The notes below the pieces were generated by a model. It made no database searches. It was given only the letters and a program-made list of their open reading frames with translations, and was not told where the DNA came from. A stretch of DNA of 64,000 nt. Origin: Polaribacter sp. KT25b. GTDB taxonomy: Bacteria > Bacteroidota > Bacteroidia > Flavobacteriales > Flavobacteriaceae. Location: NCBI RefSeq assembly GCF_900105145.1, contig NZ_LT629752.1:868001-932000 (forward strand). Reading direction: 5' to 3'. The position numbers were made by a program, and so were the translations under genes. Shown here piece by piece: positions 24,024 through 31,674 of the stretch (its first letter is position 1; each line of letters starts with the position of its first letter).

Positions 24024-26180
24024 TTATAAATTATTTAACTGATTTGTTTTTTTATTATCGCTAATTGTCCAGAAAAAACCTACAAAAAAGAAGCGATCTG
24101 CATTAGGTATAATTGCTTGTCTATCGAAATTACCATTATTATCTGGCGTGTTTTTGTAATTATAACCAAATACATTTTTGGTTCCTAAGGCATTATTTAC
24201 AGAGAAATATAAGATTTTTTGTTGATTTATTAAATACGCCCAATTTAAACTTAATGAGTTGTAGTTTTTTGTTTTATTATTTAAAAAACCAGGTTTGTTT
24301 GGGTTTGTATAATTTCTGCCAGAAGCAAAATTATAGCTAAAACCAACTTGACTTTTCCAATCTTCAATCCAATGTTTTGTAACAAGAGATAGGTTGTGCT
24401 TTGCTGCAAAATTAGGAGTTGCAGAGGTTGTGTAGTTTCTGTAATTTCTTTTTGTGTCTAAATATGAGTAAGAAACCCAATAATCTGTGTTTTTAATTTT
24501 ACCATTTTGTCTCCAAAAAACATCAATTCCTTTTGCATAACCATTTCCGTTGTTATTAAAAGTGCTGTTAAAAGTTGGCTGAGTTTCATTGTATTTTACC
24601 AAATTGTTATAATCTTTATAATAGGCTTCTATTCTAAAAATTTGCCCTTGTTTTGTTGCTTGATAATTGGCAATAAAATGCGATGTGTTTTCTGATTTAA
24701 AGTTGTTATAAAATTTTAAATAGTTGCTTTTTGGATTTTGATAAAACTGACCATAAGCAAAAGAAAATTGAGAATTTTTACTTGATTTATAAGAAATTGA
24801 AGCTCTTGGTGATAAGGTAAACTCATTTAATAAGCCTGTGTTTTCTGCTCTAACACCAATTTTAGTTGCTAAATTTTTAGAAAAGAAAATATCTGTTTCT
24901 ATAAATGAAGCGAATATGTTGTTGCTAAATCCGTATTCGAATTTTGATGCATTTATTGGTGTGTAATTTTCATTATAATCGCTAATAAAATATTCTGAAC
25001 CAAAGTTTAATTTAAATCTATTAGAAAATAGTTTTTTAAGTTTGAATTTAAAATGAGCAGAATTTTGATTGCTATTTACATTATCATCAATAATTTTTAG
25101 TTTAGAGTTGTCATTTGTAAAACTAATTCCTGTTTCAAATTTCCAATTATTGCCAAATTTATTTTTGTAAGAAGTATTAAAATATAGGTTTCTATTTTGC
25201 ATTGCAAAACGAAATCCATTTGCATAATTGATGTCTTCTTGAATTACGTCAAAATCTGTATAACTATAAGCGCCATACAATTTTAGTAGAGATTCATCTT
25301 TAAATTCGTGTCTAAAAACCATTTCTCCATTAAGACTTTGAAAAGGTTTGTTCCAAGTATTTCTGTCTGGAAAAGCTTCTAAATAAGGAGATAAATTAAC
25401 ATATGAAGTATTGATACTAAAAGAACTTTTTTTCCAAATTTGGGTATTTCCTAATCCTAAACCAACAGTCATAAAAGCTAAATCGGTTTTTTCTTGTACA
25501 GGTTTGTCTATAGTATTTAATAATAAAACGCTTGATAAAGCTTGCCCATATTCTGCAGAATATCCGCCAGTAGAAAATGAAATTCCTTTGAATAAAAAAG
25601 GAGAATATCTACCTCTAGAAGGTATGTTATTTGTTGATGGTGTAAATGGTGTAAAAACTCTTACACCGTCTATAAAAATCTGTGTTTCTTCTGCTTCACC
25701 ACCTCTTACAAATAAACGTCCATCTTCTGCTACAGTTGTTGTTCCTGGTAAGGTTTGCAAAGCGCCAACAAAATCGCCCAAAGCACTTGCAGTTGTAACA
25801 ATATCTAATGGTTTTAAAACGGTAACTTTTGCTTTTTCGCCAGCTTCAAAAGTACCAGCATTTATAACAACTGCATCTAAAGAATTAACGTCATCTCTTA
25901 ATTTTATTTTTAAGTTTTTGAGAGATGATACATCAGCAGTTTTAATATAAGTTTCGAAAGAAATAAAAGAAATAACCAAAGTTTGTGTTCCTTTTTCTGA
26001 TGTTGAAAATGAAAATTCTCCTTTATCGTTGGTCGAAGTTCCATCGTAAGTGCCGTCTAAATAAATGTTTGCGCCTATAATAGGTTCATTTTTGTTATTA
26101 GTAACTTTTCCTGAAATTGTGTTTTGTGCAATTAAAGAAAATTGGCAAATAGTAAAAAATATAAATAGTATTCGTTTCAT
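24024..26180 (-). CDS. TonB-dependent outer-membrane receptor with carboxypeptidase-like N-domain
   Basis: This 718-aa protein starts at MKRILFIFFTICQFSLIAQ with a signal peptide. Residues ~20-105 form a carboxypeptidase-D regulatory-like domain (ISGKVTNNKNEPIIGANIYL). A plug domain follows with PGTTTVAEDGRLFVRGGEAEE, then a beta-barrel of about 520 residues ending NPDADRFFF-like strands. Substrate is not evident. It is smaller than SusC proteins and has no SusD partner, so it is more like a siderophore or metal-type receptor. It lies upstream of DUF2141 and TPR genes, a recurring flavobacterial neighbourhood. Confidence 0.9.
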   Translation of the reverse strand: MKRILFIFFTICQFSLIAQNTISGKVTNNKNEPIIGANIYLDGTYDGTSTNDKGEFSFSTSEKGTQTLVISFISFETYIKTADVSSLKNLKIKLRDDVNSLDAVVINAGTFEAGEKAKVTVLKPLDIVTTASALGDFVGALQTLPGTTTVAEDGRLFVRGGEAEETQIFIDGVRVFTPFTPSTNNIPSRGRYSPFLFKGISFSTGGYSAEYGQALSSVLLLNTIDKPVQEKTDLAFMTVGLGLGNTQIWKKSSFSINTSYVNLSPYLEAFPDRNTWNKPFQSLNGEMVFRHEFKDESLLKLYGAYSYTDFDVIQEDINYANGFRFAMQNRNLYFNTSYKNKFGNNWKFETGISFTNDNSKLKIIDDNVNSNQNSAHFKFKLKKLFSNRFKLNFGSEYFISDYNENYTPINASKFEYGFSNNIFASFIETDIFFSKNLATKIGVRAENTGLLNEFTLSPRASISYKSSKNSQFSFAYGQFYQNPKSNYLKFYNNFKSENTSHFIANYQATKQGQIFRIEAYYKDYNNLVKYNETQPTFNSTFNNNGNGYAKGIDVFWRQNGKIKNTDYWVSYSYLDTKRNYRNYTTSATPNFAAKHNLSLVTKHWIEDWKSQVGFSYNFASGRNYTNPNKPGFLNNKTKNYNSLSLNWAYLINQQKILYFSVNNALGTKNVFGYNYKNTPDNNGNFDRQAIIPNADRFFFVGFFWTISDNKKTNQLNNL

Positions 26181-26330
26181 CAGTATTGGTTTTTGATGAT
26201 ACAAAGATGTAGCGTTATTCGTTTTTAAAATAAAAACAAATACCGAGTTGTAAAATTTGAATGATGAATTGTAAATATGATAAACTATTTGTTTCTTATC
26301 ATTAGATTGCCCTGAAAACTTGTAACGACG

Positions 26331-27248
26331 TTACAAAATAGGAATACATAAATCTACAATAAACTTGTTTTCTTTATGTTCTGCTGCGTTGTTGTAATAA
26401 ATTTCAAACGGATCAATTTCGGACTTTTTGTAACCATTTTCTACCATAAAAGCAAAAGAAGATTCCCACGCTTGTTGAAACTCAAAAGGTGCAATTTCTA
26501 ATCGAGAAACAATACATTTTGTAGGACTTAATATTTTTAAATTTACTTCTTCATCAAGATCAATAGGGTCATTTAAAACAATACAAGCGCTCATTCTTAA
26601 ATTATTAGGATCTGTAATTTTAGGGCTATCATGATAAATAGTAACCATTCTTGTTTGTTCGTTTATCAAACCTTTTGGAGTTGCCCATTTTACTAATTTA
26701 TTATAAATACTTCCAATTGCTTCCATTTTTCCTTTATGCGCAATGTAAGCCAAGTCTAATCTCGGAGTTTTTTTAATTTCAGTTTTTGCATTCATTTGTA
26801 ACCATTTTAAAGCGTTATTGATGTTGCAAATATATTGCTCAAAAGTAACAATCACTTTTCCAATCTTGCTTTCGTTTTTGCTAATTTTGCTATATTTTTT
26901 TGGACTTTCTTCTTTGAATTTGTTTGGAGAAATTCCGTAGAATTTTTTAAAAGATTTAGAAAAAGCAGACAAATCACCAAAACCTACAGCTTCTGCAATT
27001 TGCGTAATATTTTTTTCTTTTTGATGTAATAAATATGCTGCAGATTTTTCAATTCTTTTTCTATTGATAAAATTATGAAGTGTTTCTCCAACAACTAATT
27101 TAAACAGCCTATGAAAATGAAAAGGAGAGAAGTATGCTTTTTCTGATATAATTTCTAAAGATAATTTTTTTGATAAATTACCTTCAATAAAAGTGATTGC
27201 AGTATTTAAACGAGCAATATTTTCTTTCGCAATTTTATCAGAATTCAT
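26331..27248 (-). CDS. AraC-family regulator with GyrI-like effector domain
   Basis: This 305-aa protein has two AraC helix-turn-helix motifs at residues ~15-115 (ISEKAYFSPFHFHRLFK and ITQIAEAVGFGDLSAFSKSF). A C-terminal GyrI-like/SOUL-like effector domain starts near residue 155 (LDLAYIAHKGKMEAIGSIY). Family knowledge: such regulators respond to small hydrophobic or cationic ligands. It is the last gene of a minus-strand run starting with ndh and overlaps the previous stop by 11 bp. Targets cannot be read from sequence. Confidence 0.92.
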   Translation of the reverse strand: MNSDKIAKENIARLNTAITFIEGNLSKKLSLEIISEKAYFSPFHFHRLFKLVVGETLHNFINRKRIEKSAAYLLHQKEKNITQIAEAVGFGDLSAFSKSFKKFYGISPNKFKEESPKKYSKISKNESKIGKVIVTFEQYICNINNALKWLQMNAKTEIKKTPRLDLAYIAHKGKMEAIGSIYNKLVKWATPKGLINEQTRMVTIYHDSPKITDPNNLRMSACIVLNDPIDLDEEVNLKILSPTKCIVSRLEIAPFEFQQAWESSFAFMVENGYKKSEIDPFEIYYNNAAEHKENKFIVDLCIPIL

Positions 27249-27597
27249 TTTTAGTTTTTTGTAGATAGTAGAATATTAATCCGCTTGCAAAATATAAAAT
27301 TATATCGATAAAGTCTTTGGTATATCTTGCTAAATATTCTGGAAAAATAAATTCGAATAATACACTATACATCAAACATAAATATAAAATTACCCAAATA
27401 CTTAAAGTGTAATTTGTATCATTTTTAGACCATTTTAAAACTTGTAAACTGATAAAAAGAATGATAGGAATTATTAAAAAATCGTTTACATAATGACGAA
27501 CAAAACGAGGAAGTTGAATGTTTAAATGCGAAGAAAAGTAAATAAAAGCACCTGTTATTATTGAAAAAATAAAATAATATAGAAGTAGTTTTTTCAT
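27238..27597 (-). CDS. Small four-helix membrane protein of unknown function
   Basis: This 119-aa protein starts at MKKLLLYYFIFSI; an ATG five codons upstream overlaps the previous gene. Four hydrophobic segments are visible, with a charged RFVRHYVNDF loop after the first. I do not recognise the family with certainty. It overlaps the AraC regulator by 11 bp and starts 2 bp before the stop of the zinc-ribbon gene, so it belongs to the ndh operon. Confidence 0.65.
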   Translation of the reverse strand: MKKLLLYYFIFSIITGAFIYFSSHLNIQLPRFVRHYVNDFLIIPIILFISLQVLKWSKNDTNYTLSIWVILYLCLMYSVLFEFIFPEYLARYTKDFIDIILYFASGLIFYYLQKTKNEF

Positions 27598-27598
27598 A

Positions 27599-27904
27599 TC
27601 AACCAGCTGCAACCATTGCTATAAACCAAGCTAAACCAGCGCCAATTGCAGAGACAACAACAAATCCCGAATACAAAATCCATCCAAAAATACGATATAA
27701 GAAAAAGGAATGTTTTTTTAAACGTTCTATAAAATTTGGATTCTCTCTTTTGTAAATTACTTTATTAATTTCTTGCTGTTTTATTTTCTCTAATTTTTCT
27801 TGAAGAAGAATCTCTTGAGTAAGAGATTTGTTGCAGTTTGTACAATATTTCTTACCAGTATTTAGAGTTCCACAATTTGGGCATTTAATGGTTTTTGCTT
27901 TCAT
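27599..27904 (-). CDS. Zinc-ribbon membrane protein of unknown function
   Basis: This 101-aa protein has an N-terminal zinc ribbon (CPNCG, then YCTNCNK) at residues ~8-25, a charged helical linker, and one or two hydrophobic segments in the last 35 residues ending with a glycine/alanine-rich helix. It is likely inner-membrane with the ribbon in the cytoplasm. It begins 2 bp after the ndh stop and is tightly followed by another membrane protein. Function unknown. Confidence 0.65.
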   Translation of the reverse strand: MKAKTIKCPNCGTLNTGKKYCTNCNKSLTQEILLQEKLEKIKQQEINKVIYKRENPNFIERLKKHSFFLYRIFGWILYSGFVVVSAIGAGLAWFIAMVAAG

Positions 27905-27906
27905 AA

Positions 27907-29202
27907 TTATTCTTTAAAAGAATACTTATTTTTCTTTTTATAAGGTCTAATAATTAATCTAGTTTCTCTATCAAAACGAATATAATTATAAACCCAATTT
28001 AGAAAAACAATAGCTTTGTTTCTAAACCCAATTAAAGAAAATAAGTGAACAAACATCCAAACAAACCAAGCAAAAACTCCTTGAAATTTCCATTTTGGTA
28101 AATCTACTACCGCCTTATTTCTACCAATTGTAGCCATAGAACCTTTGTCATTATAAACAAATGCTTTTTGTTCTTTGTTAAACAATTTAGCCAAAATATT
28201 TTTTGCAACTAATTTTCCTTGCTGAATAGCAGGTTGCGCCATCATTGGATGGCCATAAGGATTTTTTTCTGATGACATACAAGCTACATCACCAATTGCA
28301 TAGACATTTTTATAATTTATAACTTTATTAAATTCATCTACTTTTATTCTAGCAGCTCTTTCAATAACACATTCTGTTGCTAAACCATCAATTAGTTCAC
28401 CTTTTACACCAGCAGCCCAAATAACGGTTTCTGCTACAAATGAATCTTCGCTATTTGTAGTAACTGTTTTTCCATCATAATCTAAAACGCGTAAATTTTT
28501 CCAAACATTTACGCCTAAATTAATTAAAAAATCTTCTGCTTTTTCTGATGCTTTTGCACTCATTCCTTTTAAGAGACAATCAGAACTTTGAATTAAATTT
28601 ATTTGCATTTGACGGATGTCTAAATCAGGATAATCTTTAGGTAAAATTCCTTTTTTCATTTCTGCTAAAGCGCCAGCCAATTCAACTCCAGTTGGTCCAC
28701 CACCAACAATTACAAAATTCATTAAAGCATTTCTTTCATCCATATTTGATGTTAAAAGTGCTTCTTCAAAATTTTCTAAAATTAAACTTCTAATGTTTAA
28801 AGATTGTGGAATGGATTTCATTTCCATCGTAAACTTTTGGATGTTGGTATTTCCAAAAAAGTTGGTTGTAGAACCTGTTGCAATAATTAATTCATCGTAT
28901 TCTAAATTCCCAATTGAGGTTTCAATAGAATTAGTTTCGGGGTTTATTTTTTCTACATCAGCTAATCTAAAATAGAAATTTTCTACATCATTAAAACGTT
29001 TTCTTAACGGAAAAGCAATAGAATCTGGTTCTAAACCACCCGTTGCAACTTGATATAATAGAGGTTGAAAAGTATGATAATTATGTTTGTCTATTAAAAC
29101 AACTTGTAATTCTTGTTTTTCTAAACCTCTTGCAGCAGCTAAACCAGCAAATCCACCACCAATAATAACAATTCTAGGAAAACTTGACTGTGGAATATTC
29201 AT
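27907..29202 (-). CDS. ndh: Type II NADH dehydrogenase (NDH-2)
   Basis: This 431-aa FAD oxidoreductase has the first dinucleotide motif GGGFAGLAAARGLEKQ at the N-terminus and the second VIVGGGPTGVELAGALAE near residue 165. The FAD-binding segment AIGDVACM is near residue 300, followed by the quinone-site-like MAQPAIQQGKLVAKNI. A hydrophobic C-terminal region would hold it at the membrane. It oxidises NADH and reduces quinone without pumping protons. It is the first gene of a tight four-gene run (2-bp gap, 1-bp gap, 11-bp overlap) ending in an AraC/GyrI regulator. Confidence 0.93.
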   Translation of the reverse strand: MNIPQSSFPRIVIIGGGFAGLAAARGLEKQELQVVLIDKHNYHTFQPLLYQVATGGLEPDSIAFPLRKRFNDVENFYFRLADVEKINPETNSIETSIGNLEYDELIIATGSTTNFFGNTNIQKFTMEMKSIPQSLNIRSLILENFEEALLTSNMDERNALMNFVIVGGGPTGVELAGALAEMKKGILPKDYPDLDIRQMQINLIQSSDCLLKGMSAKASEKAEDFLINLGVNVWKNLRVLDYDGKTVTTNSEDSFVAETVIWAAGVKGELIDGLATECVIERAARIKVDEFNKVINYKNVYAIGDVACMSSEKNPYGHPMMAQPAIQQGKLVAKNILAKLFNKEQKAFVYNDKGSMATIGRNKAVVDLPKWKFQGVFAWFVWMFVHLFSLIGFRNKAIVFLNWVYNYIRFDRETRLIIRPYKKKNKYSFKE

Positions 29203-29424
29203 TTTTTATGATGGTTTGAAAGTTGGATTATTAGAATTTTAGATTGCAAATTTACTGAAAATGAATTTATTGCTCTCAATAAAAATAAATTGAATTTTAT
29301 AGGTTTTAAAAACTTAAATTAAGTTTTATTAGTTTTCATTTTATGAGACTTTTCGATACAAAATTCTTGAAAAAATAATTTTACTAGAAGTGACAGTATG
29401 TTAATTTGATTCGATTTTACTCAT

Positions 29425-29478
29425 TGTCACTTCGAGTGATTTTAATTTTTTATTAAAATTATATCGAGAAGTTTTTTA
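29425..29478. repeat. Dispersed intergenic repeat, TTCGAGTGATTTTAAT family, copy 2
   Basis: TGTCACTTCGAGTGATTTTA followed by AAATTATATCGAGAAGTTTT matches copy 1 at 6682-6744 with a shorter middle. It reaches the stop codon of the gene at 29476-30000. Confidence 0.55.
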
Positions 29479-30000
29479 ATTAAATTCTCTTTTAATTTCT
29501 TGAAGTATTTTATCCGAATTCATAAAATCAGAAATAATTTTAAAGCGTATATCATTTAAATTTCCATTAAAATATTTTGCCCATTTATCATCTTTAAATA
29601 AATGATTTATTTGTTTGATTCTTTTTTGAGCTTCAGAAAATGTAAATAGAAAGTTTGTAGAGTTTTCTATTTTAGGTTGAAGTTTAGCTGATTTACTGTC
29701 AAAATCAACATCAATAAAAAATATTTTTTCTGATGAATTAATAGGGTAGAAGTCACTCCATTTTGCAAAAGCAATAACGATATTTTGATTCTTGTAATTT
29801 TCTGTAGAAATCAATTTCCATCTGCAATTGGCAACGCGTCCCCAATGATTCGATTTTCTATAAACACCTTCATCAGTATAAAAATACATGCTGTCTGATT
29901 TACTTTTGTAATTGGTGTTTTCTGGAAATTCGAAATTTTCTATTTGTGTAAATTCACAAAAAGTATGTTTAAAGAAGTTATTTTTGTTAAAATTTTTCAA
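29476..30000 (-). CDS. Hypothetical cytoplasmic protein
   Basis: This 174-aa protein is soluble by composition, with no signal peptide or membrane segment. It has beta-rich stretches (NIVIAFAKWSDFYPINSSEKIFFIDVDFD) and a helical C-terminus. I do not recognise a family. It contains aromatic-rich segments (YFYTDEGVYRKSNHWGRVAN). It stands alone, 233 bp downstream of the next gene end, with a terminator-like hairpin between them. Confidence 0.55.
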   Translation of the reverse strand: MKNFNKNNFFKHTFCEFTQIENFEFPENTNYKSKSDSMYFYTDEGVYRKSNHWGRVANCRWKLISTENYKNQNIVIAFAKWSDFYPINSSEKIFFIDVDFDSKSAKLQPKIENSTNFLFTFSEAQKRIKQINHLFKDDKWAKYFNGNLNDIRFKIISDFMNSDKILQEIKREFN

Positions 30001-30183
30001 AACGTTGTTTTTGCAAAAATACTATTCTTAATATTTACATGATATCTAAAGGTAATATTTAAACTTGTTAATTGGTTATTGCTATAAAACAAGGGTCTTA
30101 GAAAGCTGATGCAGAAACTTTTTAGACTGTGTATAATTAGCGTCTGCTTTTCTGGAAAAAAGTAGTTTTAATATTTACTAAAT

Positions 30184-30233
30184 TAATAATTACAAAAACC
30201 TACAATTTGGATTGTAGGTTTTTGTAATTATTA
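30184..30233. terminator. Strong bidirectional 23-bp hairpin terminator
   Basis: 30184-30206 pairs perfectly with 30211-30233 around a TTGG loop. The stem contains AAAAACC on one arm and GGTTTTT on the other, so T-runs appear on both strands. It lies after the lipoprotein gene at 30276-31106. Confidence 0.85.
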
Positions 30234-30275
30234 AAACGTGTGATTTAATACTTTACTAAAATTATAGTTTTTACA

Positions 30276-31106
30276 TTAATTTATATTTACTGTCATTGTT
30301 TTGTAAGTACTTTTTTTAATTGTATTTGAACTACTTGTAGCTAATGGAGTTCCTTCTACTTGAAAAATATAATTTCCACTTTCTGTTATAAAAGTTAAAT
30401 CTGTACCATAAAACTTATTTGTATATGAAGTATTAACATTATGAATATCTACTCTACCTAATGCATTTAAGTCTGTATCATACACAACCATTTCTAGTTT
30501 AAGATCTTGGCTAAACCCCTGTGAAAATCCAACATAAATATCTTCATTTTTATAAATTGCAGTTGGTCTTGTAAAGTCTGTTCTTGATGTTTTAAAAGTT
30601 AAATTATATAAGTATTCTGAATGATCTGCATCGTATACGTAATATGTTCTTTCTCCTTGGTTTGGTCTATTATTTATAATAACCTCTGTATTGCTATCTT
30701 CTTCTAAAACATACGCTTGGTAAGTATCTGGAACTGCATCAAATTCGGCATTATCAAATTTTAAAATAGTGTCTCCACTATTATTAACCTCATCAAACGT
30801 TAAAGCTACTTTATATTCATTTTCTAAATAATCTCCTTTAATAACAATACTATAATTATAAGCATCATTATAATTTTCTACTTTAATAATAGGTACAAAA
30901 CTATTATTGGTTACATCTCCAAACTGAATGTTTGTATAGCCATTATCACTATAACTTGTGTGCGACTCAAAATTTGCAGCTGTAATACTTTGTTCTTTAA
31001 TAACATCATCTTCATTGTTTGAAGAGCATGAAGCAAATACCATTGTGATAGCTAATACTACTAATTTTGTTACGCTAACTAATTGTGTTTTTTTAAAATT
31101 TTTCAT
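30276..31106 (-). CDS. Secreted lipoprotein of unknown function, HTCS-regulon candidate
   Basis: This 276-aa protein has a lipoprotein signal (VVLAITMVFASCSSNNEDD). The mature part is beta-rich with many aromatic residues (NDAYNYSIVIKGDYLENEY, YIFQVEGTPLATSS) and looks like one or two immunoglobulin-like or jelly-roll modules; I do not recognise a named family. The key observation is its promoter region: four direct repeats and a -7 box at 31134-31228, laid out exactly as upstream of 34699-35748. It is therefore likely co-regulated with that operon. Confidence 0.65.
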   Translation of the reverse strand: MKNFKKTQLVSVTKLVVLAITMVFASCSSNNEDDVIKEQSITAANFESHTSYSDNGYTNIQFGDVTNNSFVPIIKVENYNDAYNYSIVIKGDYLENEYKVALTFDEVNNSGDTILKFDNAEFDAVPDTYQAYVLEEDSNTEVIINNRPNQGERTYYVYDADHSEYLYNLTFKTSRTDFTRPTAIYKNEDIYVGFSQGFSQDLKLEMVVYDTDLNALGRVDIHNVNTSYTNKFYGTDLTFITESGNYIFQVEGTPLATSSSNTIKKSTYKTMTVNIN

Positions 31107-31133
31107 TATAATATGTTTTTTTGTTTATATCCA

Positions 31134-31228
31134 CAAATCTATTAGTAAACAGTTATTTACGTCATTCAAAAACCATCTATTTGAGTCAAAAAGTAACTAT
31201 TTATTTCAAAAAGCAACCATTTGAGTCA
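31134..31228 (-). promoter_or_regulatory. Four-site direct-repeat operator and promoter (array A)
   Basis: Sites on the + strand start at 31155 (ATTTACGTCA), 31179 (ATTTGAGTCA), 31199 (ATTTATTTCA) and 31219 (ATTTGAGTCA); spacings are 24, 20 and 20 bp. The minus-strand -7 box TAGATTTG is at 31134-31141, 13 bp from the first site. Array B has the same spacings and the same 13-bp distance. Confidence 0.75.
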
Positions 31229-31338
31229 TTTGTGGTTTTTAATCTAATTTATGCTGAAAAAGTATCAATAATCATTTTTTTTAAAGCATAAAAACAACCT
31301 GTTTTATTATAAAAATATTATTTATAGCAGGTTTTGTT

Positions 31339-31555
31339 GATTAATAAGAACAAAATAATAGTCATAGCTTAAATCGTAATAAAAACTTTATGAATTAAAA
31401 AGATGGTGAAATCTTTATTAGTGCTTTTTATCGATAAATTTAAAATGTAATTGTCGCATTTTTTTGATTAGTAAGAACATTATAATGATGATAGTTTGTA
31501 TCCTCATAAAACTTTACCAATTAAAATGATAATAAAATTTTTATTTATACTCTAT
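31339..31555. repeat. Diverged tandem duplication, ~127-bp period
   Basis: A segment beginning GATTAATAAGAACA at 31339 recurs as GATTAGTAAGAACA at 31466, and both copies continue with ATAGT, then AAAACTTTA and AATTAAAA in the same order. The copies are diverged and no reading frame is kept. It lies in the 568-bp gap 31107-31674, otherwise filled by array A and a terminator. Confidence 0.5.
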
Positions 31556-31622
31556 TAAAGGCTTTACAACTTTAATAATTACTGGTAATAATATTTTTAT
31601 ATTCTATTTATATGACAGCAAA

Positions 31623-31652
31623 AAACCTTGTAGGCTTTCGCTTACAAGGTTT
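31623..31652 (-). terminator. Terminator of the leucine-rich-repeat gene
   Basis: AAACCTTGTA pairs with TACAAGGTTT over a 10-nt loop; on the minus strand the stem leads into TTTTTTGC. It lies 23 bp after the stop at 31675. Confidence 0.85.
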
Positions 31653-31674
31653 AAAAACAAACTAACTACTATTT

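Noticed and set aside
31155-31228. Short 20-bp repeats considered as a small CRISPR array
   Set aside because: The sites are 10 bp with 10-14 bp between them and match the promoter of another gene with the same spacing; an operator array fits better.
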